A stretch of DNA of 64,000 nucleotides from JAGNHB01 sp964436005 (lineage in GTDB: Bacteria; Acidobacteriota; JAAYUB01). Position 1 is the first letter of the stretch. Each line of letters opens with the position of its first letter. A model generated the notes under the pieces. That model saw only the letters and a list, made by a program, of their open reading frames with translations, was not told where the DNA came from and searched no databases. The position numbers and the translations under genes are program-made. The DNA is taken from the NCBI GenBank assembly GCA_964436005.1, contig CAYTBK010000002.1, positions 30,811 through 94,810 of the forward strand, given 5' to 3'. Positions 51,564 to 60,504 of the stretch are shown one piece after another.

Positions 51564-52967
51564 ATGCAGACGACGTTGCAGTTTTTGGGGGCGGCCCGGA
51601 CCGTGACCGGCTCGAAGCACCTCCTTTCGCACGGGGAGACGACGGTCCTTCTCGATTGCGGCCTTTTCCAGGGGCTCAAGGAATGGCGGCTGAAGAATTG
51701 GGAGCCGTTTCCCCTCCCCCTGGGGCAGTTCGACGACATCGTGATTTCCCACGCCCATCTCGACCACACGGGCTTTCTGCCCCGGCTTTTCCGGCTGGGG
51801 TTCGACGGCCGGATTTTTGCCACGCCGGCCACCCAGGAACTGTGCGAGATCATGCTGCCGGACTCCGGCCACATCCAGGAGGAAGACGCGCGGTACGCCA
51901 ACAAGGAGCGCTTCTCCAAGCACGCGCCGGCCTTGCCGCTGTACACCCGGGAAGACGCGGAGAAGACCCTCGAGCTGATCCGTTGCCTAGAGTATGGGGA
52001 AACCCAGAAAATCGGGAAGAACATCTCGTTCTCCTACCAGGACGCGGGGCACATCCTCGGCTCCGCCATGGTCCGGTTCGAGCTCCAGCGCGAAAACGGG
52101 AAAAAGCCCCTCCAGGTCACCTTCACCGGCGACCTGGGGCGATACGGCGAGCACAATCTGCCCGACCCCGAACCGGTCGCGGAAACCGACTACCTGGTTG
52201 TGGAATCGACGTACGGCGATCGCCTTCACGAGGATAGCGACGCCAAAACCGCCCTCGCCGACATCGTGAACCGGACGGCCCGCCGTGGCGGGGTCGTGGT
52301 CATCCCCTCCTTCGCCGTCGGGAGGACCCAGGAACTGCTGGCGATCATCCACGTCCTGCAGGACCAGGACCGGATCCCGGCCTCGATCCCGGTGTACCTG
52401 GACAGCCCCCTCGCCATCAAGGCCACCCAGGTTTTTCTTCATCACCCCGAGGACCAGTGCTTCGAGCAGGCCTGCACCGAACGGGATGCGCAGAGCCCCA
52501 TCCTGTGCCACAACCTGCACCTGGCGGCCTCGGTCCAGGAATCCATGGCCATCAACAACCTGCGCGAGCCGGCCATCGTCATCTCGGCCAGCGGGATGTG
52601 CGAAGCCGGGCGGATCCTCCACCACCTGAAGCTCCACCTGCCGAACCCCCGCAACACGGTGGTCTTCGTGGGGTACCAGGCGGAGGGCACGCGCGGCCGG
52701 ATCATCCAGGCCCAGGCCAAGGAAGTGAAGATCCACGGGCAGTACGTGCCCATCCGGGCGGAGGTGGCCACGCTCGAGGCCATGAGCGCCCATGCCGATC
52801 GGGAGGAAATCTTCCGCTGGCTGGCGGGCTTTCAGAAGCCGCCCCGGCGAACCTTCGTCGTGCACGGGGAGGAATCGTCGGCGGTTTCGCTGGCTTCGGA
52901 AATCACCCGGCGGCTGGGGTGGCGGACCCACGTTCCGTTCTATCTGGAAAAAGTCGCCCTGGATTGA
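51564..52967 (+). CDS. Beta-CASP metallo-beta-lactamase RNase (exonuclease type)
   Basis: 467 aa from ATG 51564, eight bases after GGGAG; the ATG at 51558 is too close to it. Motif 2 is SHAHLDHTG (His63, His65, Asp67, His68). Motif 3 and 4 follow as DAGHILGSA and FTGDLG. The beta-CASP insert carries VVIPSFAVGRTQELL, and the C-terminal end VISASGMCEAGRILHHL and AHADREE complete the fold. This is the YSH1/CPSF-like bacterial class acting on RNA 5' ends or poly-nucleotides. Confidence 0.88.
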   Translation: MQTTLQFLGAARTVTGSKHLLSHGETTVLLDCGLFQGLKEWRLKNWEPFPLPLGQFDDIVISHAHLDHTGFLPRLFRLGFDGRIFATPATQELCEIMLPDSGHIQEEDARYANKERFSKHAPALPLYTREDAEKTLELIRCLEYGETQKIGKNISFSYQDAGHILGSAMVRFELQRENGKKPLQVTFTGDLGRYGEHNLPDPEPVAETDYLVVESTYGDRLHEDSDAKTALADIVNRTARRGGVVVIPSFAVGRTQELLAIIHVLQDQDRIPASIPVYLDSPLAIKATQVFLHHPEDQCFEQACTERDAQSPILCHNLHLAASVQESMAINNLREPAIVISASGMCEAGRILHHLKLHLPNPRNTVVFVGYQAEGTRGRIIQAQAKEVKIHGQYVPIRAEVATLEAMSAHADREEIFRWLAGFQKPPRRTFVVHGEESSAVSLASEITRRLGWRTHVPFYLEKVALD

Positions 52968-53006
52968 TGCGGCAGTATCTTTATCCTTGAAAAGGAGGAG
53001 AACATC

Positions 53007-54152
53007 ATGGGATTTTGCGTACACTGCGGCGCCCTGTTGAAGGATGGGGAGGCCCACTGCACGGTCTGCGGGGCTTCGAGTGCCGAAGGCCAGACCGTCG
53101 TGACGGAGGTCATTCCCGACATCCCGGCCAAGGCAGCCGTTCCGCCGGAGGAACGGCCCACCGAGATGTACATTCCGCCCGGCGCCGACACCACGCCGTC
53201 CACGCCGTACATCCCTCCGGCCTCCCCGCCCGATTTCGAGCCGAAGACCGAGGCGGTGTACGCGGAACCCCAATACGGGCCATCGTCGTACCAGGACTAC
53301 GCCCCCGAGCCGGAAGCGGCCGACTCGTACGCGACGGCGCCCGGATTCAACGCCCCGCCGGCCAGAAAGAAGACCATGATGATCGTGCTGATGATCGTCC
53401 TGCCCCTGCTGCTGATCGGAGGCACGGTGGCGGCCATCTTCCTGCTCAAGAAGGGGGACGGGGCGACGACGACGACGGCGGCGACGACCACGACGGCCTC
53501 TGCCGTCCCGGCCGGCGAGGAAGCGGCCAGTGCCGGGGAACAGCCGTACGACACCGGCGCCGTGGCCTCGGGCGAGGCGACGGGCGCCGAAACCGTGGCG
53601 GATCCGGGCCAACCGGGGGTGGGCGGACCGGTCGCCGCCAACCGCTACGGTCCGTCGGGCGCCGTGTTGCCGCGGCCCCGCGGCGCAGGCCAACCTGAGG
53701 ACATCGGGTTCCCCCCTGCGGGCGGGCCTCCTCCCCCAATGCCTCCGGGCGGCGGGCCTGACCGCCCCGGCGTCATCGGGGGCGGGCCGGGCGGGCCTCC
53801 TTCCCATGCCGATGCCGGGCACCTGCCGCCCCGGCCTCCCAGCGAACCGGCGGCGTCTTCCCGGCCGCGGACGGTCTCCGAGGCGGAACTCATGGGCAAG
53901 CTCATGCAGAAGACCGCTCCTGAGGCCAGGAAGGGTGGCAAGAAGGACGTCAGCGTGTCGGTTTGGATCATGGTCGACCCGTACGGCAACGTCATCAGCG
54001 CGAAGGCCGATCCCGCTGTCAAGGCCAAGCATCCCAACCGGGCCCGGAAAGCCGAGGAGGCCACCATGCGGTGGAAGTTCATGCCGACGGTGGAGCGGGG
54101 GACGCGGCTTTCCGTGGAAGGCCCGGTCAAGGTCCAGTTCATGGCGGAGTGA
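53007..54152 (+). CDS. Zinc-ribbon/transmembrane/TonB-C-like fusion protein
   Basis: 381 aa; start behind AAGGAGGAG. Zinc ribbon MGFCVHCGALLKDGEAHCTVCG (two CxxC), Pro/Glu-rich linker, one transmembrane helix (about 125-147, MMIVLMIVLPLLLIGGTVAA), then a long Thr-, Gly- and Pro-rich spacer (150-290). The last 80 residues (SVSVWIMVDPYGNVISAKAD onward, ending VKVQFMAE) look like a TonB C-terminal or energy-transducer-type beta domain. The order suggests a cytoplasmic zinc domain and a periplasmic TonB-like end, but no ExbB/ExbD or receptor is nearby. Function unknown. Confidence 0.65.
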   Translation: MGFCVHCGALLKDGEAHCTVCGASSAEGQTVVTEVIPDIPAKAAVPPEERPTEMYIPPGADTTPSTPYIPPASPPDFEPKTEAVYAEPQYGPSSYQDYAPEPEAADSYATAPGFNAPPARKKTMMIVLMIVLPLLLIGGTVAAIFLLKKGDGATTTTAATTTTASAVPAGEEAASAGEQPYDTGAVASGEATGAETVADPGQPGVGGPVAANRYGPSGAVLPRPRGAGQPEDIGFPPAGGPPPPMPPGGGPDRPGVIGGGPGGPPSHADAGHLPPRPPSEPAASSRPRTVSEAELMGKLMQKTAPEARKGGKKDVSVSVWIMVDPYGNVISAKADPAVKAKHPNRARKAEEATMRWKFMPTVERGTRLSVEGPVKVQFMAE

Positions 54153-54209
54153 GTCCCGTTTCCTCGCGGGGACCCTAGGGACGCCCGCCGGACGCGGTCG
54201 AAAAGATGG

Positions 54210-54236
54210 GCTTGGCGCCTGGCGCCAAGCCTTTTC
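54210..54236 (+). terminator. Rho-independent terminator
   Basis: GCTTGGCGCC-T-GGCGCCAAGC, a 10-bp stem, then CTTTTCT. It ends the transcript of the zinc-ribbon/TonB-C gene, 58 bp after its stop, and separates it from the gap promoter. Confidence 0.8.
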
Positions 54237-54263
54237 TGTTTCGGCGAAAGTGGCCGGTCGGGC

Positions 54264-54292
54264 TTGTTTCCGGCGGGGAAACCTGATATTCT
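54264..54292 (+). promoter_or_regulatory. Promoter of the gap-pgk operon
   Basis: TTGTTT (54264-54269), 17-bp spacer, TATTCT (54287-54292), 45 bp before the gap start and directly after the terminator above. Confidence 0.55.
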
Positions 54293-54336
54293 GGGCCGTA
54301 AAAACAGCAGACTTCTTTCAATTTTTGGAGGTTCTT

Positions 54337-55329
54337 ATGGCTATCAAGGTTGGGATCAATGGATTCGGACGCATCGGGCGCGCTGTGGCCCGTATTGCCT
54401 CGGTCGACCCGCAGGTGGAAATCGTCGCGATAAACGACATCACGGATGCGAAGACGCTGGCCCATCTTCTGAAGTACGATACGACGATGGGGACTTTCCA
54501 TGGGGAAGTGAAGACCAGGGAAGACGGGATCGAGATAAACGGCAAATTCGTCAAGATCTACGCCGTGAAAGATCCGGCCGCCATCCCGTGGGAGGACCAT
54601 GGCATCGAAGTGGTCGTGGAATCCACCGGGCTCTTCACCAAGCGTGCCGATGCCGCGAAGCACCTGCGAGGCTCGGTCAAGAAGGTCATCATCTCCGCCC
54701 CGGCCACGGAACCTGATCTCACCCTGGTGCTGGGCGTCAACAACGAAGCCTACGACAAGGCGAACCACCACGTGATCTCCAACGCCTCCTGCACGACGAA
54801 CTGCCTGGCCCCGGTGGCCAAGGTCCTGCACGACAACTATCGCATCGTCAACGCTTTCATGACCACCATCCACTCCTACACCAACGACCAGCGCGTCCTG
54901 GACCTGCCCCACAAGGACCTGCGCCGCGCCAGGGCCGCCGCCCAGAACATCATCCCCACCACCACGGGCGCCGCCAAGGCCATCGGCCTGGCCATCCCCG
55001 ACTTGAAGGGGAAGGTGGACGGGATCTCGGTCCGGGTGCCCACCCCCAACGTTTCCGTCGTCGACTTCGTCGCCGTGGTGGAGAAGCCTTGCACCGTCAG
55101 TGAAGTCAATGCAACCATGAAGGCGGCGGCCGATGGTCCGCTCCGCGGCATCCTCCAGTACACCGAGGAGCCTTTGGTGTCCAGCGACTTCAAGGGCAAC
55201 GCCTACAGCTCCATTCTGGACGCCGGCTATACGGCGGTCATCGGGAACATGGTCAAGGTGCTGGCCTGGTACGACAACGAGTGGGGCTATTCCAGCCGGG
55301 TGGTCGACCTGATCAAGTACGTCATGTAA
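54337..55329 (+). CDS. gap: Glyceraldehyde-3-phosphate dehydrogenase
   Basis: 330 aa. Rossmann start KVGINGFGRIGRAVAR, Asp34 after strand 2 (AINDITD, NAD-type), active site SNASCTTNCLAP (Cys152) and the C-terminal WYDNEWGYSSRVVDLI are all canonical. GGAGG seven bases upstream. Catalyses the oxidative phosphorylation step of glycolysis. First gene of gap-pgk-tpiA-secG. Confidence 0.97.
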   Translation: MAIKVGINGFGRIGRAVARIASVDPQVEIVAINDITDAKTLAHLLKYDTTMGTFHGEVKTREDGIEINGKFVKIYAVKDPAAIPWEDHGIEVVVESTGLFTKRADAAKHLRGSVKKVIISAPATEPDLTLVLGVNNEAYDKANHHVISNASCTTNCLAPVAKVLHDNYRIVNAFMTTIHSYTNDQRVLDLPHKDLRRARAAAQNIIPTTTGAAKAIGLAIPDLKGKVDGISVRVPTPNVSVVDFVAVVEKPCTVSEVNATMKAAADGPLRGILQYTEEPLVSSDFKGNAYSSILDAGYTAVIGNMVKVLAWYDNEWGYSSRVVDLIKYVM

Positions 55330-55341
55330 ACGGAGGTTTCC

Positions 55342-56529
55342 ATGGCAAAGCTTTCCATACGCGACATGGCCCTGGAGGGGAAGCGGGTCTTCCTGCGGGT
55401 TGATTTCAACGTGCCGCTCAAGGACGGCCAGGTGAAGGACGAGACGCGCATCCGCGCGGCGGTGCCGACGATCCGTCTCGCCTGCGAAGGGAAGGCCAAA
55501 GTCGTTTTGGCTTCGCACTTGGGCCGCCCCAAGGGCGGACCGGCGCCGGAATTCTCGCTGCGGCCCGTGGCCGCCGCGTTGTCCGCTCTGCTGGGCCGCC
55601 CGGTCCCCTTCGTGGCCGACTGCATCGGCAGCGTGGCGAAGGCAGCCGTGGATGCGATGAAGCCGGGCGACGTGCTGCTCCTGGAGAACCTGCGTTTCTA
55701 CAAGGAGGAGGAGAAGAACGACCCGGCTTTCGCCGCCAAACTGGCGGAACTGGCCGACGTGTACGTCAATGACGCCTTCGGCACGGCCCACCGGGCCCAT
55801 GCTTCCACCGAGGGCATCACCCACCACGTTTCCCTGAGCGGCGCGGGCCTGCTCATGGAAAAGGAGATTTCCTGGCTGGGCAAGGCGATGGAAAGCCCGG
55901 AGCACCCTTTCGTGGCTATCCTGGGCGGGGCCAAGGTGTCTGACAAGATCGAGGTGATCCGCAACCTCATGACCAAGGTCGACGCCCTTCTCATCGGCGG
56001 CGGCATGGCCTACACCTTCCTGAGGTCGCGGGGGCAGGCCATCGGGAAATCCCTCGTGGAGGACGACAAGGTGGGCCTGGCCGCCGAACTGTTGGCCGAG
56101 GCCGCCCGGAAAAACGTGGCCATCCATCTGCCCAAGGACCACGTCGTCGCGGAAGCCGTGGCCGAAGACGCCCCGGCCCGGATGGTCCCCGAGGGGGCGC
56201 CCATCCCCGACGGGTGGATGGCGCTGGACATCGGCCCGGCCACCGCGGAGGAGTTCGCCGCGGTGATCGCCACTGCCAGAACGGTCATCTGGAACGGCCC
56301 GATGGGCGTTTTCGAGATGAAACCCTTCCTCCAGGGAACGAAGCGGATCGGGGAAGCCCTGTCCGCTTCGGCGGCCGTCTCCATCGTCGGCGGCGGAGAT
56401 ACGGCGGCGGCGGTGGAAGCCATCGGCGTCGCCCAGGGGATGACCCACATTTCCACCGGCGGCGGCGCGTCCCTGGAATTCATGGAAGGGAAGGTTCTCC
56501 CCGGGGTGGCGGCACTGACCGAAGTCTGA
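55342..56529 (+). CDS. pgk: Phosphoglycerate kinase
   Basis: 395 aa. RVFLRVDFNVPLKDG at the N-terminus, SHLGRPKGG, HRAHASTEGI, ILGGAKVSDKIEV and the C-terminal SIVGGGDTAAAVEA nucleotide loop with STGGGASLEFMEGK. Normal length. Starts 12 bp after gap. Produces ATP from 1,3-bisphosphoglycerate. Confidence 0.97.
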   Translation: MAKLSIRDMALEGKRVFLRVDFNVPLKDGQVKDETRIRAAVPTIRLACEGKAKVVLASHLGRPKGGPAPEFSLRPVAAALSALLGRPVPFVADCIGSVAKAAVDAMKPGDVLLLENLRFYKEEEKNDPAFAAKLAELADVYVNDAFGTAHRAHASTEGITHHVSLSGAGLLMEKEISWLGKAMESPEHPFVAILGGAKVSDKIEVIRNLMTKVDALLIGGGMAYTFLRSRGQAIGKSLVEDDKVGLAAELLAEAARKNVAIHLPKDHVVAEAVAEDAPARMVPEGAPIPDGWMALDIGPATAEEFAAVIATARTVIWNGPMGVFEMKPFLQGTKRIGEALSASAAVSIVGGGDTAAAVEAIGVAQGMTHISTGGGASLEFMEGKVLPGVAALTEV

Positions 56530-56557
56530 ACCCGAGCACCCTGCACACGCTGGAAAA

Positions 56558-56585
56558 GGCACGGGCCCGCCCGTGTCTTTTTTTC
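56558..56585 (+). terminator. Hairpin and T-run between pgk and tpiA
   Basis: CACGGG-CCCG-CCCGTG (6-bp stem) followed by TC and eight T, 30-46 bp after the pgk stop and 28 bp before tpiA. No new promoter is visible after it, so it may cut tpiA-secG expression relative to gap-pgk by partial termination, rather than end the operon. Confidence 0.7.
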
Positions 56586-56613
56586 TGAAGTCCAGACGAA
56601 AATGGAGGATACG

Positions 56614-57378
56614 ATGCCGAGAAAACCTATGTTGGCTGGCAATTGGAAAATGCACACCACGATCCCCGAATCGGTCGATCTGGCCAGGACCCTGGTCGAA
56701 AAGCTCGGCTCTCCCACCGACCGGGACGTGTTGCTGGTTCCCCCCTTCACCTCCATGCAGGCCGTGTCCGGCGTGCTGGCCGGCAGCGGTGTTTTCCTGG
56801 GCGCCCAGAACATGCATTTCGAGGACGCCGGGGCCTTCACCGGGGAGATCTCGGCGGTCATGCTCCTGTCGGCGGGGTGCACGCACGTCGTCCTGGGCCA
56901 TTCCGAACGGCGCCACGTTTTCGGCGAGTCCGACGCCGCCATCGGGAAGAAGATGCTCAAGGCCGTCCAGAAGGGTCTCGTGCCGGTCCTCTGCGTTGGG
57001 GAAACCCTGGCCGAGCGCGACGGGGGCGAGCTGTTCCGCGTTGTCGAAAGACAGGTGAAAACTGGATTGGAAGGCTTGACAAACGAAAACATGTCACGTA
57101 TGATCATCGCTTACGAGCCGGTTTGGGCTATCGGCACCGGGCGGAACGCATCCCCGGCGCAGGCCCAGGAGATGCACCAGTTCGTCCGGCAGCTGGTGGC
57201 CGGCCTGTACGGCCAAGACATCGCTGGCGACTTGCGGATACTGTACGGCGGCAGTGTCAAGCCGGACAACGTGGCTTCGCTCATGGCACAGGAAGATGTG
57301 GACGGTGCCCTGGTGGGCGGGGCGAGTTTGAAGGCGGACGATTTCCTGAAAATCGTGAATTTCAACAAGGCGGAATAG
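56614..57378 (+). CDS. tpiA: Triose-phosphate isomerase
   Basis: 254 aa from ATG 56614 (GGAGG seven bases before; the ATG at 56602 precedes that site). GNWKMH, the His loop VVLGHSERR, the catalytic Glu loop AYEPVWAIGTGR and the phosphate loop LYGGSVKPDN are complete. Interconverts DHAP and glyceraldehyde 3-phosphate. Confidence 0.97.
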   Translation: MPRKPMLAGNWKMHTTIPESVDLARTLVEKLGSPTDRDVLLVPPFTSMQAVSGVLAGSGVFLGAQNMHFEDAGAFTGEISAVMLLSAGCTHVVLGHSERRHVFGESDAAIGKKMLKAVQKGLVPVLCVGETLAERDGGELFRVVERQVKTGLEGLTNENMSRMIIAYEPVWAIGTGRNASPAQAQEMHQFVRQLVAGLYGQDIAGDLRILYGGSVKPDNVASLMAQEDVDGALVGGASLKADDFLKIVNFNKAE

Positions 57379-57383
57379 TAGGC

Positions 57384-57761
57384 ATGGAAACTTTGATTCT
57401 GATCTTCCACGTGATTTGCTGTCTGATCCTGATCCTGGCCATCCTGCTGCAGGCGGGCAAGAGCGCCGACCTGGCCGGCGCCTTCGGCGGAATGGGCTCC
57501 CAGCAGACGTTCGGCCCGCGGGGCCAGGCGACGATCCTGAGCCGCATGACCACGGCCGCGGCCGTGATATTCATGGTGACGTCCCTGCTGCTGACCATCA
57601 TGCTGGCCAGCCACGGCGTGAGTTCCAAGATGAAGGGCGTCACGGGCGGCGCCGGCGCGGCCCGGCAGACGGCCCCGGCCAAACCGGGCCAGCAGCCCGC
57701 GGCTCGTCCGGCCACGAACACCGTGCCGGTTCCGGCTACCCCTCAGCCCGCCGCCAAGTAA
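57384..57761 (+). CDS. secG: SecG preprotein translocase subunit
   Basis: 125 aa. Two transmembrane helices (3-21 and 56-75) around the conserved GGMGSQQTFGPRGQA loop, then a Pro/Ala-rich tail. Starts five bases after the tpiA stop, the usual tpiA-secG order. Stabilises the SecYEG channel. Confidence 0.92.
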   Translation: METLILIFHVICCLILILAILLQAGKSADLAGAFGGMGSQQTFGPRGQATILSRMTTAAAVIFMVTSLLLTIMLASHGVSSKMKGVTGGAGAARQTAPAKPGQQPAARPATNTVPVPATPQPAAK

Positions 57762-57813
57762 GACTCGGCACGGGCAGCCGGACCGACGGCGCCTCGTCGG
57801 TGTGAAAAATAGC

Positions 57814-57841
57814 TTGCTCTCTGAACGTGTTTCTGTATAGA
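57814..57841 (+). promoter_or_regulatory. Promoter of the tRNA-Leu gene
   Basis: TTGCTC (57814-57819), 16-bp spacer, TATAGA (57836-57841), 28 bp before the mature tRNA 5' end. Confidence 0.5.
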
Positions 57842-57869
57842 ATGAGCTTCGCGGTTGTTTGAAATGTAT

Positions 57870-57956
57870 GCCGAAGTGGTGGAATTGGCAGACACGCCAT
57901 CTTGAGGGGGTGGTGCTCTACGGGGCGTGCGGGTTCAAGTCCCGCCTTCGGCACCA
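57870..57956 (+). tRNA. tRNA-Leu (GAG)
   Basis: 87 nt including an encoded CCA. Acceptor GCCGAAG/CTTCGGC with A discriminator. D-arm GGTGGAATTGGCAGACAC, anticodon stem CCATC/GGTGG (one G-T pair), loop TTGAGGG with anticodon GAG. A long class II variable arm follows, then T-arm GCGGGTTCAAGTCCCGC. All parts pair as expected for a leucine tRNA. Confidence 0.95.
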
Positions 57957-57988
57957 TTTTTATGCGGACCCTGCGAGGTCGCAACAGG

Positions 57989-58018
57989 AAGCCCTTGTGT
58001 AACAAGGGCTTTTGTTAT
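57989..58018 (+). terminator. Terminator after tRNA-Leu
   Basis: AAGCCCTTG-TGTAA-CAAGGGCTT with a following TTGTTATTT. 9-bp stem, 33 bp past the tRNA end. Confidence 0.7.
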
Positions 58019-58032
58019 TTCATGGGACTAAA

Positions 58033-58689
58033 ATGCCGTATCCGGGTTGTTTTGTCACCCTTGAGGGAGTGGAAGGAAGCGGGAAGACGACGCTGCGCGA
58101 CAGCGTGGTCGCGTGGGCCCGTCAGTCCGGCCGGACCGTTCGCCTGACCCGCGAGCCGGGGGGCACCCTGTTCGGAGAACGGGTGCGGGCCATCCTGCTG
58201 GACGCGGACGGCCCCGCGCGTTGTGCGGAAGCGGAACTTCTTCTGTACCTGGCCGACAGGGTCCAGGACATCCGCGAAAACGTCGAGCCGGCGTTGTCTC
58301 GGGGCGAGCTGGTCCTGTGCGACCGGTACCAGGACGCCACCGTGGCGTACCAGGGGTACGCGCGCGGCCTCGACCGGCAGTGGATCTCCTCTCTGGCCCG
58401 GGGATTGGGCCTTTTGTCGCCGGACCTGACGATTCTGCTGGACGCTGACCCCGCCGTGACCCTGCCTCGGGCGCTCCGTCGGAACGCGGCCGGGAAGGTG
58501 GACCGGGAGGAAGGGCGCTTCGAGGCGGAGAGCCTGGCTTTTCACCGCCGGGTCCGGGAAGGGTACCTCAGCCTGGCGGAGGCGGAGCCGCAGCGGTTCT
58601 TCGTCATCGACGCCACGAGGCCGGCCGCGGACGTGTTCCGCCTGGCCCGGGAGCGTCTGGAGTCTGCACTGACCATGCGCAAGAGTTGA
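58033..58689 (+). CDS. tmk: Thymidylate kinase
   Basis: 218 aa from ATG 58033. P-loop EGVEGSGKTT (11-20), REPGGTLFGERVR, CDRYQDATVAYQGYARGLD (DR-Y motif) and LDADPAVTLPRALRR. Makes dTDP from dTMP. The start has little ribosome binding site; a TTG at 58012 is in the terminator and unlikely. tmk-holB-PSP1 order is conserved in many phyla. Its stop touches the holB start. Confidence 0.93.
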   Translation: MPYPGCFVTLEGVEGSGKTTLRDSVVAWARQSGRTVRLTREPGGTLFGERVRAILLDADGPARCAEAELLLYLADRVQDIRENVEPALSRGELVLCDRYQDATVAYQGYARGLDRQWISSLARGLGLLSPDLTILLDADPAVTLPRALRRNAAGKVDREEGRFEAESLAFHRRVREGYLSLAEAEPQRFFVIDATRPAADVFRLARERLESALTMRKS

Positions 58690-59679
58690 ATGGACGTGAA
58701 GGATTATATCGGCAACAAATCGGTCCGGGCGCTGCTTCACCAGTCTGTGCAACGGAAGTCTCTTTCACACGCCTACATTTTCGCCGGTCCTGACGGCGTC
58801 GGCAAAAAGCGGCTGGCCCTGGTGCTGGCCAAGTCTCTGCTGTGCCGAAACCGCCCGGATGGCTTGAACCCCTGCGGGACATGCGTCTCCTGCCGGAAGA
58901 TCGACGCCGAGGAGCACCCGGACGTCCAGGTGATCCGGCCGGAAACGAAGGTTTTCAAGATCGACCAGATTCGCCAGCTCATCCAGGACATCTGTTTTCA
59001 GCCCATCGAGGGGGCGTGGCGGGTGTTCATCCTGGACGACGCCGACCGCATGAACGAACAGGCCGCGAACAGCCTGCTGAAGACCCTGGAGGAACCGCCT
59101 TCGAACAGCCTGCTGATTCTCGTGACCTCCAACCTGTACATCCTCCTGCCGACCATCCAGTCCCGCGGGCAGATCCTGAAATTCAATCCGATTCCCTCGA
59201 AGGAGATCGAGAATTTCCTCAAAACCCGCCACGACTTTTCCCCGGAACACGCCCTGGCGGCGGCCCGGCTCTGCCAGGGCAGCGTGGGGACGGCCCTGCG
59301 CATTTCCATGCAGACTTTCGAGGAGATGCGGACGATGGTCTTCCAGATGTTCAGCGCCATGGAGGAAGGGCGGGACGCGCTGCTGGTCAAGATCGCCGGA
59401 GAGATCGCCGGCATGAAGGAGATGGACCTGTTCCTGCACGTCTTTGTCTCGGTACTCCGCGATCTCGTCCTGCTGGAGTATTTCGAGGAGGAGACCTACC
59501 TGCTCCACCGCAACAGGCTGGAAACTCTTTTGCAATTGAAACGTACATTCCCTCTGGCTGAACTTCGCGGAATGCTCCACGAGTTGGAAAACTTTCACCG
59601 GAAAAGAGCCCTGAACCTGAGGCCAGACGTATACCTGATGAATTTCGCCCTCCGGCACGGGGTGCGGGCCCGGCGATAA
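58690..59679 (+). CDS. holB: DNA polymerase III delta prime subunit
   Basis: 329 aa. AAA+ N-terminal with Walker-A-like GPDGVGKKR (degenerate: no Thr/Ser after Lys, usual for delta prime), zinc module CGTCVSC and upstream Cys52, sensor and MNEQAANSLLKTLEEPP motif. The C-terminal part is a helical domain. A non-ATPase subunit of the clamp loader. The start is directly adjacent to the tmk stop. Confidence 0.9.
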   Translation: MDVKDYIGNKSVRALLHQSVQRKSLSHAYIFAGPDGVGKKRLALVLAKSLLCRNRPDGLNPCGTCVSCRKIDAEEHPDVQVIRPETKVFKIDQIRQLIQDICFQPIEGAWRVFILDDADRMNEQAANSLLKTLEEPPSNSLLILVTSNLYILLPTIQSRGQILKFNPIPSKEIENFLKTRHDFSPEHALAAARLCQGSVGTALRISMQTFEEMRTMVFQMFSAMEEGRDALLVKIAGEIAGMKEMDLFLHVFVSVLRDLVLLEYFEEETYLLHRNRLETLLQLKRTFPLAELRGMLHELENFHRKRALNLRPDVYLMNFALRHGVRARR

Positions 59680-59689
59680 AGGAAACGAA

Positions 59690-60388
59690 ATGGATATAGT
59701 GACCGTCCGGATTGAGGATTGCTGTCGGACAGACCGGTACGTGGCCCATGAGATCCATGTCCGGCCGGGCGACCTGTGCATCGTGTGCACGGAGCGGGGC
59801 GTCGAACTGGGCGTGGTGAAGAGCCTGGAAGCGGGCGCCAGCGATCCGGCCGGCGTGCCGGAAAGCCGGAAAGTCTTGCGGCGGGCTTCCCAGAAAGACC
59901 TCGCCCAGTATGCGAAAAAGAAGGCGCGGGAGGAAAAGGCGTGGGAGACCTGCCGCGAGATGATACGGAAACATCAGCTGCAGATGAAGCTGGCCCGCGT
60001 GGAGTGCCTGTTCGACGGAACGAAGATCGTTTTCTACTACACCGCCGACGGGCGTGTCGACTTCCGGGGGTTGGTCAAGGACCTGGCTTCCGCCCTGAAG
60101 ACGCGGATCGAGATGCGGCAGATCGGGGTGCGCGACGAGGCCCGGCTGCTGGGCGGGGTGGGTTGCTGCGGGCTCTCGCTCTGTTGCGCCTCCTGGTTGA
60201 AAGGGTTTCGTCCGGTGTCCATCCGCGTGGCGAAAAAGCAGTGCATGAACCTGAACCCCTCCCGCCTTTCCGGGGTGTGCGGCCGCCTGATGTGCTGCCT
60301 GATGTACGAGGCGCCGGGGAAGGGGCAGAACGGAGAGGGGCCGGCCAGCGAAGAATCCGTTTTTCTGTCCGAGAAAGGCGATGCGTGA
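59690..60388 (+). CDS. PSP1/RicT-like protein
   Basis: 232 aa. The PSP1 domain covers about residues 60-145 (LARVECLFDGTKIVFYYTAD and RVDFRGLVKDLASALKTRIE). The Cys-rich block GCCGLSLCCASWL, SGVCGRLMCCLMYE is the hallmark of the RicT/YaaT class, which binds iron-sulfur clusters in the RicAFT complex. No RicA or RicF is nearby. tmk-holB-ricT is the Bacillus arrangement. Confidence 0.85.
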   Translation: MDIVTVRIEDCCRTDRYVAHEIHVRPGDLCIVCTERGVELGVVKSLEAGASDPAGVPESRKVLRRASQKDLAQYAKKKAREEKAWETCREMIRKHQLQMKLARVECLFDGTKIVFYYTADGRVDFRGLVKDLASALKTRIEMRQIGVRDEARLLGGVGCCGLSLCCASWLKGFRPVSIRVAKKQCMNLNPSRLSGVCGRLMCCLMYEAPGKGQNGEGPASEESVFLSEKGDA

Positions 60389-60394
60389 AAAGTC

Positions 60395-60423
60395 TTGTCA
60401 TTTCATGCCTGACGTGATATCGT
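60395..60423 (+). promoter_or_regulatory. Promoter of the Hfq-like gene
   Basis: TTGTCA (60395-60400), 17-bp spacer, TATCGT (60418-60423), about 80 bp before the gene start. Confidence 0.55.
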
Positions 60424-60504
60424 CTTCGCATAGTTCGCCCATAAGTTGGTTGTTCCAATGCGTCGGGCTCACCGGTGGCGAGGTGGGATGTTGGAGGAGG
60501 CTTC

